DNA from: Haloactinopolyspora alba
GTDB lineage: Bacteria; Actinomycetota; Actinomycetes; Jiangellales; Jiangellaceae
Assembly: GCF_003014555.1 (NCBI RefSeq)
Contig: NZ_PYGE01000021.1
Span: 16,068-80,067 of the forward strand
Direction: 5' to 3'
Length of the DNA stretch: 64,000 nucleotides
A model generated the notes under the pieces. The model searched no databases, had not been told where the DNA came from, and saw nothing but the letters and a program-made list of their open reading frames with translations. Every line of letters begins with the position of its first letter. Within the stretch, counting starts at the first letter, position 1. A program made the position numbers and the translations under genes. Positions 25,735 through 35,200 of the stretch are shown piece after piece.

Positions 25735-25748
25735 GTAACATCGTTCAC
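25735..25748. promoter_or_regulatory. MtrA-like direct repeat upstream of M23 peptidase
   Basis: GTAAC-ATCG-TTCAC: two 5-mers spaced 9 bp, 33 bp before the GTG start, resembling the GTnAC direct repeats bound by MtrA. Further GTCAC copies stand at 25764 and 25779 (the latter GTCACAGCG). The mtrAB genes are in this window. Suggestive only. Confidence 0.3.
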
Positions 25749-25897
25749 TCTGGACGCGAAGTGGTCACGAACAGATTCGTCACAGCGCACACGACGTGCG
25801 ACGGCGCCGCGCCGGGTGCCACACGCGGGGCACGACACCCCGGCACAGCCGCCGTTTCCGCCGACACCAGCCAAAAAACACCGGTGTCATTCACGGC

Positions 25898-26800
25898 TCA
25901 GACTCGTAGATAACGCCGCAGGGTGATGAAGGAAGCCATCGCGGAAATCAGCACACCGGTCAACAGCAGCCACGGCACCGTGGCCCACACGTCCCCGCTG
26001 TCGACCCATGCGGTGAACGTCAGGTTCGGCGCGATGAGTCTGCTGATGATCAGCTGCTCCATCCCGAACAACGCCAGGCAGCCCACGATCGACCCGACGA
26101 GACCCGCGATGACCGCTTCGAGGATGAACGGCAGCTGGATGTAGAAGTTCGACGCGCCGACCAGGCGCATGATGCCGGTCTCACGCCGTCTGCTGTACGC
26201 GGCCAGACGTATGGTGTTCGCGATCAGCAACACCGCCGCCACGACCTGCAACGCCGCGACCCCGATGGCACCGATCTGGAACCCGCTCAACGCCCGGAAG
26301 AGTGGCCCCAGGAGTTCGCGCTGGTCCGAGACGTCCTGCACGCCCGCGAGGCCGGAGACCGCCGAGACGACGCCTTCGTACTCCTCCGGGTTCTTGAGCG
26401 CGACCCGGAACGACTGCTGCAGCTGATCGGGGGTGATGCTCTCGGCGATGGACTCGTCGAACTGCTCCTGGAACCGCTTGTAGGCCTGCTCCTGGTTCTC
26501 GTAGAAGACCTCGTCGACCTCGGGGTGCTCCTCGAGCGTCTGCCGGATCGTCTCGCGCTGGGCGTCGGTCACCTGACCGTCCGCGCAGCCGGCGCCGGTG
26601 GCGTACTCGTTGCACATGAACACCGAGATCTCGACCTTGTCGTACCAGAAGCCCTTGGTCGTCTCGGCCTGTGCACGCACCAGCAGGCCGGTGCCGAACA
26701 GGGCGATCGAGATCGCCACCGTGATGACGACCGCGACGGTCATCGTCAGATTGCGCCGGAGACCCGTGGTGATCTCCGATAACACGTACTGGAAGCGCAT
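25898..26800 (-). CDS. ftsX: Cell division protein FtsX
   Basis: Membrane subunit of the FtsEX complex, 300 aa. Starts MRFQYVLSEITTGLRRNLTMTVAVVITVAISIALFGTGLLV (first membrane segment about 21-43), then a large extracellular domain (about 45-170) containing Cys-Cys (CNEYATGAGC), and three further segments with the FtsX motif YSRRRETGIMRLVGASNFYIQLPFILEA. It transmits ATP-driven movement to a peptidoglycan hydrolase, probably the M23 protein encoded next. It lies 63 bp after ftsE. Confidence 0.97.
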   Translation of the reverse strand: MRFQYVLSEITTGLRRNLTMTVAVVITVAISIALFGTGLLVRAQAETTKGFWYDKVEISVFMCNEYATGAGCADGQVTDAQRETIRQTLEEHPEVDEVFYENQEQAYKRFQEQFDESIAESITPDQLQQSFRVALKNPEEYEGVVSAVSGLAGVQDVSDQRELLGPLFRALSGFQIGAIGVAALQVVAAVLLIANTIRLAAYSRRRETGIMRLVGASNFYIQLPFILEAVIAGLVGSIVGCLALFGMEQLIISRLIAPNLTFTAWVDSGDVWATVPWLLLTGVLISAMASFITLRRYLRV

Positions 26801-26863
26801 CGCTCTCTTCCGGGTTGCCTTCGGTGGCCTGGACGGCCGCGGTCGTGAGGTCGTCGGTCGCCG

Positions 26864-27553
26864 CTACCGGGAGTAGCCGTACACGCCTCGGGTCTGGTCG
26901 CGGACGAGTTTGCCCTGCTCGAGCTCGATCACGCGTTTACGCATCTGGTCCACGATCGACTGGTCGTGGGTGGCCATACAGACCGTCGTCCCGGTCCGGT
27001 TGATCCGGTCGAGCAGCTTCATGATGCCGACGCTCGTGGCCGGGTCGAGGTTTCCGGTGGGCTCGTCGGCGAGCAGGATGAGCGGCCGGTTCACGAAGGC
27101 GCGCGCGACCGCGACCCGCTGCTGCTCACCACCGGAGAGCTGGTCGGGCATGCGGTCTTCCTTGCCTTCCAGCCCGACGAGCTCGAGCACCGCCGGGACG
27201 TCCCGGCCGATCTGCCGCCGCGGCTTGCCGATGACCTGCAGCGCGAACGCCACGTTCTCGAAGACCGTCTTGTTCGGCAGCAGCCGGAAATCCTGGAAGA
27301 CGGTGCCGATACGCCGGCGCAGGTGCGGAACCTTCCAGTTCGACAGCCGGTGCAGATCCTTACCTGCCACCCGGATACGTCCCGAAGTGGGACGGTCCTC
27401 CTTGAGCACCAGCCGCAGGAAGGTCGACTTCCCGGACCCGGACGGGCCCACCATGAAGACGAACTCCCCCTTCTCGACCTCCATGGTGAGGCTGTCGAGC
27501 GCAGCCTGGGTCTGGGTGGGATAGAGCTTGCTGACGTTGTCGAATCGGATCAC
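26864..27553 (-). CDS. ftsE: Cell division ATP-binding protein FtsE
   Basis: ABC ATPase of FtsEX, 229 aa. Walker [10 protein letters not shown] (about residues 36-44), Q-loop [21 protein letters not shown], signature [19 protein letters not shown], Walker [15 protein letters not shown]-loop ATHD. First gene of the ftsE-ftsX-M23 run, 100 bp downstream of prfB. It drives septal peptidoglycan hydrolysis through FtsX. Confidence 0.97.
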   Translation of the reverse strand: MIRFDNVSKLYPTQTQAALDSLTMEVEKGEFVFMVGPSGSGKSTFLRLVLKEDRPTSGRIRVAGKDLHRLSNWKVPHLRRRIGTVFQDFRLLPNKTVFENVAFALQVIGKPRRQIGRDVPAVLELVGLEGKEDRMPDQLSGGEQQRVAVARAFVNRPLILLADEPTGNLDPATSVGIMKLLDRINRTGTTVCMATHDQSIVDQMRKRVIELEQGKLVRDQTRGVYGYSR

Positions 27554-27653
27554 GATGCCTCGCCGGTGTTGATCTCAGACGCACCCGTGGCCCCCGTTGC
27601 CGGGACCGAGCACGAATGTGAGTGTACGTCGGCGCGCCCATGAACGCTCAGCG

Positions 27654-28781
27654 TCACGCCTGCGCCTTGGCCTGCTCGTGCTTGCGCCACCGGATGCCGG
27701 ACTCGAGGAACCCGTCGATGTCGCCGTCCAGCACGGCCTGGGGGTTGCCGACCTCGTGCTCGGTCCGCAGGTCCTTGACCATCTGGTACGGATGCAGGAC
27801 GTACGAGCGCATCTGGTCGCCCCAGGACGCCTTGACGTCCCCGGCCATCTCCTTCTTCTGCGCCTGTTCCTGCTCGCGCTGCAGGAGCAGCAGCTTCGAC
27901 TGCAGCACCCGCATCGCCGCGGCCCGGTTCTGGATCTGCGACTTCTCGTTCTGCATCGAGACCACGATGCCGGTCGGCTGGTGGGTGATGCGCACCGCCG
28001 AGTCGGTCGTGTTGACGCTCTGTCCGCCGGGACCGGACGAGCGGAAGACGTCGACGCGGATGTCGTTCTCGGGCACCTCGACGTGGTCGGTCTGCTCGAT
28101 CAGCGGAATGACCTCGACCGCGGCGAACGACGTCTGGCGACGGCCCTGGTTGTCGAACGGAGAGATGCGCACCAGCCGGTGGGTGCCCGCCTCGACCGAG
28201 AGCGTCCCGAACGCGAACGGCGCCTTGACCTCGAACGTCGCCGACTTCAGGCCGGCTTCCTCGGCGTAGGAGGTGTCCAGGACCTCGGTCTTGTAGCCGT
28301 GCCGTTCGGCCCAGCGCAGATACATCCGCAGCAGCATGTCGGCGAAGTCCGCCGCGTCCACCCCGCCGGCGCCGGCGCGGATCGTCACCACGGCCTCGCG
28401 CTCGTCGTACTCGCCGGACAGCAGCGTGCGGATCTCGAGGTCGGCCACCGTCTTGCGCAGGTCGTCGATCTCGCGCTCGACCTCGGCCATCGCGTCCGGG
28501 TCGCCTTCGTCACGCCCGAGCTCCACCATCACCGGCAGGTCGTCGACCCGCTGGCGCAGCTCGGTGACCTTGCGCAGCTCGGCCTGGCGGTACGAGAGCT
28601 GACTCGTCACCTGCTGCGCCTTCTCGACGTCGTCCCACAGGTCGGGAGACGCTGCCTGCTCTTCGAGGTCGGTGACGCGCTCGGCGAGCTTGTCCGGTTC
28701 GAGGACCTGCTCGATACCGGCCAGCGTCTCGGAGAGTTCGGCGATCTCGGCGTCCAAATCACGTGCTGCCACGTCGGACAA
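27654..28781 (-). CDS. prfB: Peptide chain release factor 2
   Basis: Terminates translation at UGA/UAA; 375 aa. The codon-recognition tripeptide SPF is in [20 protein letters not shown] and the hydrolysis motif GGQ in [38 protein letters not shown] is the RF2 signature. The reading frame is continuous from ATG 28781, with no in-frame UGA near codon 26, so the autoregulatory +1 frameshift known from enterobacteria is absent, as is usual in actinobacteria. Confidence 0.98.
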   Translation of the reverse strand: MSDVAARDLDAEIAELSETLAGIEQVLEPDKLAERVTDLEEQAASPDLWDDVEKAQQVTSQLSYRQAELRKVTELRQRVDDLPVMVELGRDEGDPDAMAEVEREIDDLRKTVADLEIRTLLSGEYDEREAVVTIRAGAGGVDAADFADMLLRMYLRWAERHGYKTEVLDTSYAEEAGLKSATFEVKAPFAFGTLSVEAGTHRLVRISPFDNQGRRQTSFAAVEVIPLIEQTDHVEVPENDIRVDVFRSSGPGGQSVNTTDSAVRITHQPTGIVVSMQNEKSQIQNRAAAMRVLQSKLLLLQREQEQAQKKEMAGDVKASWGDQMRSYVLHPYQMVKDLRTEHEVGNPQAVLDGDIDGFLESGIRWRKHEQAKAQA

Positions 28782-28908
28782 GCGTACGCGCTATCACGGC
28801 CGCTCCGATGACAGTGGCGAGGACGCGCGTCGGCCGACCACCCGGGGTCGCTGGGCGTGGCTTCTCGCCACGGTCGGTCGACGGACTCGCCGACTGCTCG
28901 CCGTACGT

Positions 28909-28961
28909 GTGATGGGGGTGCGACTGGTGGGGTCAGAGCACCAGTAACCGCGCCCCATCAC
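28909..28961. terminator. Nested hairpin at the 3' end of the TetR gene
   Basis: Outer arms GTGATGGGG (28909-28917) and CCCCATCAC (28953-28961), inner arms ACTGGTG (28923-28929) and CACCAGT (28939-28945), all perfect. It covers the TetR stop codon and separates it from prfB. The rest of the 176-bp gap up to prfB shows nothing I can name. Confidence 0.55.
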
Positions 28962-29749
28962 GCGGAGTTCGCGGCGTTCGCCGGCGGCGGCAGGCCGGCG
29001 GCGTCGGCGACCACGCGCATGTTGGTCTCGAAGATCCCCTCTCGGGCATCGGCCGGCAGCCAGTCGAGGTGCCCGTAGGCCTCGAGGCTGGTGAAGCCGT
29101 GCAGGGCCGTCCAGCAGTGCAGCATCGCCTGAAAGGTCTCCGCCGACAGCGCCGGAGCGTCATCGGGCTGCATAGGGTCGTCGCGGCCCGCCGTGAACCG
29201 GCACACGGGATCGGGCGCGTCGCGGAACCGGGGCTCGCGCAGCACCCCGAGCTCGATCGCGTCGAAGAACAGCGACTTGAGCTCGATCATCGCACCACGC
29301 GCCGCCTCGGTGACCGACCCCTCGTCCGGAGCCGCGTACCCGGGCACCGGCATGCCGAGGATGAGCGCGAACCGCTGCGACTCACCCAGCGCCCATCGCC
29401 GGTAGGCCTGGGCGACGGCGAAGAACCGCCCGCCCGGGTCGTCCTTCGGCAGCCGGTCGCGCTCTTCGGCGACGGCCGCGCCGAGATCGGCGAAGGCGTC
29501 GACGATCAGCTGGGTCAGCAGCTCGTCCCGGTCGGCGAAGTAGCGGTACAGAGCCGGAGCCGTCATGCCCATGTGCCGGGCGATGTCGGAGAACCGGAAG
29601 TCCGTCGTCCCCTGCTCGCGCATCAGCTGCAGCGCCGTGTTCTTGATCTCGTCGACGGTGGCCGCCCGCGCACGTTCGCGACGCGACATCGCGGGCTGCT
29701 CGGCGGGGCGGTCGTCAGCGACTGTCGCATCGATCGGTTCGTCGGCCAC
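28958..29749 (-). CDS. TetR-family regulator, probably of the MMPL exporter
   Basis: 263 aa. HTH in ELFRFSDIARHMGMTAPALYRYF-type sequence (here TDFRFSDIARHMGMTAPALYRYFADRDELLTQL, about residues 50-80) after a basic, Ala-rich N-terminus. The C-terminal domain contains YRRWALGESQRFALILGMPVPGY, characteristic of the WHG-type TetR group. It is divergent from the MMPL transporter gene, with 149 bp between starts; a loose 24-bp dyad (GTGTT...AACAC, 29829-29852) lies there. Confidence 0.92.
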   Translation of the reverse strand: MADEPIDATVADDRPAEQPAMSRRERARAATVDEIKNTALQLMREQGTTDFRFSDIARHMGMTAPALYRYFADRDELLTQLIVDAFADLGAAVAEERDRLPKDDPGGRFFAVAQAYRRWALGESQRFALILGMPVPGYAAPDEGSVTEAARGAMIELKSLFFDAIELGVLREPRFRDAPDPVCRFTAGRDDPMQPDDAPALSAETFQAMLHCWTALHGFTSLEAYGHLDWLPADAREGIFETNMRVVADAAGLPPPANAANSA

Positions 29750-29898
29750 TTCTCCCGCGCCTCCTCAGGTGAGCTTCCGTTAAGCATCGTCACAGACGTG
29801 AAGCCTCTTGACAAGCAAGACTCCGATCGTGTTTCGTTACGTCCCATAACACTAATGAACCATTGTAACTTCAACGGAGTTTCACGAGGAGGCCCCCG

Positions 29899-32157
29899 AT
29901 GACCACCGCAGACACATCCGCGCCGTCGCCACCGCGCGCCGGTGTCCTGGGCCGGCTCGCCGGCGCCGCGTTCCGCATGCGCGGACGCGTCGTCATCGCC
30001 TGGGTCTTGGCGATCGCCGGCGCCGTCGGCCTGTCGTCGGCGTTCGCCGGCGAGTTCACCGCCGACTACTCCGCACCCGGCTCCGACTCCGCGCAGGCGC
30101 AGGACCTGCTGGCCGACCGGTTCCCCGCGCAGGCCGGCGACGTCGTCGACGTCGTGTTCCGGTCGGACGAACCGGCCACCGACCCGGCCGTTCGCGGCGA
30201 CGTCACCGCCGTGCTGGACGAACTGGGCGGCATGGACCACGTCGCCGCCGTCGACGACCCGTACACCGCACCGGGCTCGATCTCCGATGACGGCCGGACC
30301 GTGCACGCACAGCTGCACCTCGACGTCACCACCCCGGCCGACATGCCCGTCGAGGTCACCGAGGCGATGCTGGACACCGCCGCCGACGCCGAGAACGCCG
30401 GGCTGGACGTCGCCCTCGGCGGGCAGACGATCCAGGCGGCCGAACAGGAGGAGATCGGCTCCGAGATGATCGGCATGGCCGCCGCGGCCGTCATCCTGCT
30501 GGTGACGTTCGGTTCCGTCGTCGCGGCCGGGCTCCCGCTGGTCGTGGCCGTCGCCGGTCTCGGCGTCAGCGCGACGCTCACCGGCATCATCGCCGCGGCG
30601 ACCGAGGTTCCGGACTGGTCCACCGCGCTCGCCACGATGATGGGCATCGCCCTCGGCATCGACTACGTGCTGCTCATGGTCACCCGGTTCCGCGAATGGC
30701 GTGCCGCCGGCCTCGATCCGGAACGTGCCACCGTCGCCACCCTCGACACCGCCGGCCGGTCGGTCATCGTGGCCGGCAGCACCGTCGTGGTGAGCATGCT
30801 CGGGCTGTTCGCGATGGGCCTGTCGTTCATGCGCGGCGCGGCGATCGTGACGATCGTGGCCGTGCTGGTGGTGATGGCCGCGGCCGTCACCCTGTTCCCG
30901 GCGTTGCTCGGCTATCTCGGCCGGTGGGTCGACCGGCTCCGGCTGCCGCTGGGACGGCGGCGCGACGTCCGGGTCGCCACCGGCGGACACGTCGAGCCCG
31001 GCCGTGCCTGGACGCGGTGGGGCCGGCTGATCGACCGGCACAGCGTCGTCGCGACGGTGCTGGGTGTCGGGCTGCTGCTGGCGCTGGCCGCGCCGTTCCT
31101 CGGGGTCCGCTTCGGGTTCCCGGACGCGGGGAACAACCCCGAGGAGCGCTCGGCTCGCCAGGCCTACGACATGCTGTCCGACGGGTTCGGCGACGGGGCG
31201 AACGGGCCGCTGCTGGTGGTCGCCGACCTCCCGTCGTCCGAGGCCGCGGACGCGCTGCCGGCGCTCGCCGAGGAGCTCGGCGCGACACCCGGTGTCGCCG
31301 CCGTCTCGCCCCCGCAGCTCAACCCGGCCGGCGACGCCGCGGTGCTCACGGTGGTACCGACCACCGGCCCGCAGGACGGCGCGACCGAGGACCTGGTGCG
31401 TGCGCTGCGCGACGACGTGATCCCGGCGGCCACCGACGGCAGCGGCGCGCAGGTCCACGTGGGCGGCGTGACCGCCGCCTCGATCGACTCCACGTCGAAC
31501 ACCGCCAGCAGGATTCCCCTGCTCATCGGCGGTGTGGTCGCGCTGTCGATGCTGCTCCTGCTCGTCTCGTTCCGTAGCCTCGTCATCCCGGTGACCGCCG
31601 CCGTGATGAACCTGCTGTCCGTCGCCGCCGCCTACGGTGTCGTGGCGCTCGTCCTGGAGGGCGGATGGGCCGGACAGCTCGTCGGCATCGACACCGAGAC
31701 GCCGATGCCGGCGTTCATCCCGGTACTCGTGTTCGCCGTGCTGTTCGGTCTGTCCATGGACTACGAGGTGTTCCTGATCAGCCGCATGCGCGAGACGTGG
31801 ATGCGCACCCGGGACAACGGCCGCGCGATCGTCGAGGGACTCGCCGGTACCGGACGGGTGATCACCGCCGCCGCGGCGATCATGGTGTCGGTCTTCGCGG
31901 CGTTCGTCCCCAGCCCCGAGGTGTTCCTGAAGGTCATCGGCGTGGGCATGGCCGCGGCGATCCTGGTGGACGCGACCATCGTGCGGATGCTGCTGGTGCC
32001 CGCGGTGATGAACCTGCTGGGACGGGCGAACTGGTGGCTGCCGTCGTGGCTGGACCGGCGTCTTCCGCAGCTGCACGTCGAGGGGCGGCCGGAACTGTAC
32101 CTCGACGACACCGCCGGCCATGCCGACAAGGACCTGGAGCCGGCCGGAGCCAGGTGA
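29899..32157 (+). CDS. MMPL/RND-family membrane transporter
   Basis: 752 aa exporter-like protein of the MMPL family. Two repeats, each with one N-terminal membrane segment, an extracellular domain and a five-helix bundle. The conserved GIDYVLLMVTRFREW (about 253) and SMDYEVFLISRMRETW (about 618) carry the Asp-Tyr proton-relay pairs of the two halves. GAGGAGG is 6 nt upstream of the ATG. The charged C-terminal tail (ELYLDDTAGHADKDLE) is cytoplasmic. It probably moves lipid or hydrophobic compounds, under the divergent TetR regulator. A strong hairpin follows. Confidence 0.94.
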   Translation: MTTADTSAPSPPRAGVLGRLAGAAFRMRGRVVIAWVLAIAGAVGLSSAFAGEFTADYSAPGSDSAQAQDLLADRFPAQAGDVVDVVFRSDEPATDPAVRGDVTAVLDELGGMDHVAAVDDPYTAPGSISDDGRTVHAQLHLDVTTPADMPVEVTEAMLDTAADAENAGLDVALGGQTIQAAEQEEIGSEMIGMAAAAVILLVTFGSVVAAGLPLVVAVAGLGVSATLTGIIAAATEVPDWSTALATMMGIALGIDYVLLMVTRFREWRAAGLDPERATVATLDTAGRSVIVAGSTVVVSMLGLFAMGLSFMRGAAIVTIVAVLVVMAAAVTLFPALLGYLGRWVDRLRLPLGRRRDVRVATGGHVEPGRAWTRWGRLIDRHSVVATVLGVGLLLALAAPFLGVRFGFPDAGNNPEERSARQAYDMLSDGFGDGANGPLLVVADLPSSEAADALPALAEELGATPGVAAVSPPQLNPAGDAAVLTVVPTTGPQDGATEDLVRALRDDVIPAATDGSGAQVHVGGVTAASIDSTSNTASRIPLLIGGVVALSMLLLLVSFRSLVIPVTAAVMNLLSVAAAYGVVALVLEGGWAGQLVGIDTETPMPAFIPVLVFAVLFGLSMDYEVFLISRMRETWMRTRDNGRAIVEGLAGTGRVITAAAAIMVSVFAAFVPSPEVFLKVIGVGMAAAILVDATIVRMLLVPAVMNLLGRANWWLPSWLDRRLPQLHVEGRPELYLDDTAGHADKDLEPAGAR

Positions 32158-32169
32158 GCATCACCCGGA

Positions 32170-32227
32170 GAAACGATCAGGTGACAGCGGGAGCCTGCGT
32201 GCACCCGCCGTGTCACCTGATCGTTTC
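32170..32227. terminator. Bidirectional hairpin between MMPL and NAD-GDH genes
   Basis: Perfect 17-bp arms GAAACGATCAGGTGACA (32170-32186) and TGTCACCTGATCGTTTC (32211-32227), with an inner GCGGG/CCCGC pair in the 24-nt loop. It lies between two convergent genes, 13 bp after one stop and 7 bp from the other. Possibly a member of a dispersed repeat family. Confidence 0.75.
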
Positions 32228-32233
32228 CCGTCG

Positions 32234-35200
32234 TCAGGTCGAGTCGGTGCGCAGCAGGCCGCGGACGGCGCGCAGGCCCACCGACAGCCGGGCCAGGTCG
32301 AAGCTGTCCCCCTCGACGATCTCGTGCAGGGTCTGCTGCGCCCGGCCGACGACCACCTCGTCCTGCGCCGCCCACGCCTCGACCCGGGCCCGCGGCTCGG
32401 CCGACTCGTCGGTGTGCCGGATGACCTGCGCGGCCAGCGACGCCTGCAGGGCGTGCAGGTCGTCGCGCAACGCCGCACGCGCCATGGTGTGCCACCGGTC
32501 GTGCCGCGGCAGCGAGACGATCCGCTCGAGCAGCCGGCCCAGCTCGAGGAACGCGCCCAGCGTGAAGTGCACGTGCGCCACCTCGAGCAGATCGGTCCCG
32601 GTGGTCAGCGAGGTGTCCACCATGCCGAGCCCGGCGTACGCCGGTGGCAGCACCGCGACCCTGGTGGCCAGCTCGTCCGGGACCCCCGCCGTGGTCAGCG
32701 TGTCGAGGCGCTGGGCGAACAGGTCCTGCTCGCGGCCCACCAGCACGTCCGGCAGCGCCGTCAGCAGCCTGGAGATCGGTTCCTCGAAGAACCCGATCTG
32801 CCAGGCGATGTCCATGGGCGGGCGCCGGTTGACGGTCAGCCAGCGCGTCGCCCGTTCGGTGATGGTGCGCCCGGCGAGGCGCATCTCGGTCTGCACCTCG
32901 AACGGCACGACGGTGTCGAGATCGTTGACGGCCGCGTGCAGCTCGGGCATGCGGAACACGACCCCGGCGACCGTGTGCGCGCGCGCCAGGTCCTCCAGCG
33001 AACCGCCGGTCTCCATGGCCAGGCGGTACGCGAACGTCGTCCCTGCCTCGTTCACCAGCTGGTTGACGACGACGTTGGTGATGATCTCGCGCCGCAGCGG
33101 ATGCTCGTCGATCCACTCCGGGTAGCGCTCTCGCAGCGCACTCGGGAAATAGGCGTGCAGCGCCCAGCCCAGGTACGGGTCGTCGGGCACCCGGCCGGCC
33201 AGCAGCTCCTCGTACATGATGTTCTTCGTGTAGGCGAGGACGACGGACATCTCCGGACCGGTCAGCCCACGGCCGGAGCTCACCCGCTCGGCCATCTGCC
33301 GGTCGGTCGGCAGCGCCTCGAGCGTGCGGTCCAGCAGGCCGTTGTTCTCGAGTTTGCTGAGATAGGACCGGTGCACGTGGGCGAGGTTGCCGGCCTGGTG
33401 CACACCACCGGCCAGCGCGACGTTCTGGTTGTAGTTGTTCGCCAGCACCAGATCGGAGATCTCGTCGGTCATCTCCGCCAGCAGCTCGTTGCGCTGCTTC
33501 TCGGTCAGGTCACCCGCCCGCACCACTGCGTCCAGCAGGATCTTGATGTTGACCTCGTGGTCGGACGTGTCGACGCCGGCGGAGTTGTCGATGGCGTCGG
33601 TGTTCACGTGGTGGCCGTGGTGCCCGCGATCGCTGTCACTATCGGCGCTGAGCACGTACTCGATACGGCCGCGCTGGGTGAGACCGAGGTTGCCGCCTTC
33701 GCCGACGATCAGGCAGCGCAGCTGCTCGCCGTTGACCCGGATGGCGTCGTTGGCCTTGTCACCGACGTCGGCGTTGGTCTCGGTCCGCGCCTTGACGTAG
33801 GTGCCGATGCCCCCGTTCCACAGCAGGTCGACCGGCGCGGTGAGGATCGCGCGCATCAGCTCCGCCGGGGTCATCGACTCCACGGACCCGTCGATGCCCA
33901 GTGCCTCGCGGACCTGCGGCGTCAGCGCGACGGACTTCGCCGACCGCGGGTGCACGCCGCCGCCGTCGCTGATCAGGTCGGTGTCGTAGTCGTTCCAGGT
34001 CGACCGTGGCAGCTCGAACAGCCGCCGGCGCTCGGCGTACGAGCTCGCCGCGTCCGGGTTCGGGTCGAGGAAGATGTGCCGGTGGTCGAACGCCGCGACC
34101 AGCCGGATGTGCTCGGACAGCAACATGCCGTTGCCGAAGACGTCACCGGACATGTCGCCGACGCCGACGACGGTGAACTCCTCGCGCTGGCAGTCCCGGC
34201 CGAGCTGGCGGAAGTGCCGCTTGACGGACTCCCAGGCCCCGCGGGCGGTGATCCCCATGGCCTTGTGGTCGTAGCCGGCCGACCCGCCGGAGGCGAAGGC
34301 GTCACCGAGCCAGAACCCGTAGTCCTTCGACACCTGGTTCGCGATGTCGGAAAAGGTCGCGGTGCCCTTGTCGGCCGCGACCACCATGTACGGGTCGTCG
34401 CCGTCGTGTCGCACGACCCGCTGCGGAGGCACGACGGTGCGGTCGGGGGCACGGTTGTCGGTGACGTCGAGCATCGCCCGGATGAACGTCTTGTAGCACT
34501 CCACGCCCTCGGCCAGCCATGCCTCGCGTCCGGCCGACGGGTCCGGCAGCCGCTTGCCGACGAAGCCGCCCTTGGCCCCCACCGGGACGATGACCGAGTT
34601 CTTCACCGCCTGCGCCTTGACCAGGCCGAGGATCTCGGTGCGGAAGTCCTCGCGACGGTCCGACCACCGCAGCCCGCCGCGGGCGACCGCGCCGTAGCGC
34701 AGGTGCACGCCTTCGACACGCGGCGAGTACACCCAGATCTCGTACGCCGGGCGCGGCTCCGGCAGCTCCGGCAGCGAGCGCGAGTCGAGCTTGAAGCTCA
34801 TGGCGTCCGGCCCGCCGTCGTCGGTCAGCCGGTAGTAGCTGGTGCGCAGCGTGGCGTTGATCAACCGCAGGAAGGAACGCAGGATACGGTCCTGGTCCAG
34901 GCTGGCGACGTCGTCGAGCGCCTCCTCGATACGGGTCGTGACCTCGGCCGCCGCGGTCTCGCGTGCGCTCCGGCCGGTCTCGTCGTCGGCGTGGCGCTCG
35001 GGGTCGAAGCGGATCTCGAACAGCTCGACGAGCCGGCGCGCCACGTCGACGTGGCCGGACAGCGCCTCCTCGAGATAGTTCTGGCTGAACGTGGAACCGG
35101 CCTGACGCAGGTACTTCGCGTAGGCGCGCAGGATCGACGCCTGCCGCCAGGACAGTCCGGCCTGCGGCACCAGGGCGTTGAACCCGTCGCTCTCGGCCAC

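Noticed and set aside
25863..25888. Possible terminator with T-run after ftsX (GACACC...GGTGTC, six T on the minus strand)
   Set aside because: The T-run lies inside the loop, not after the stem, and the central ACACCGGTGT has no room for a loop, so it was not called.
25703..25897. Possible c-di-AMP (ydaO) riboswitch before the M23 peptidase
   Set aside because: Such switches often precede cell-wall hydrolases in actinobacteria, but the conserved core elements are not visible in this 195-bp gap.
28650..28781. Programmed frameshift in prfB
   Set aside because: The frame is continuous from ATG to stop, without an in-frame UGA and CUU slip site near codon 26.
29829..29852. 24-bp GTGTT...AACAC dyad between TetR and MMPL as operator
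   Set aside because: Only 5-bp arms with a long spacer; too weak to list as a separate feature.
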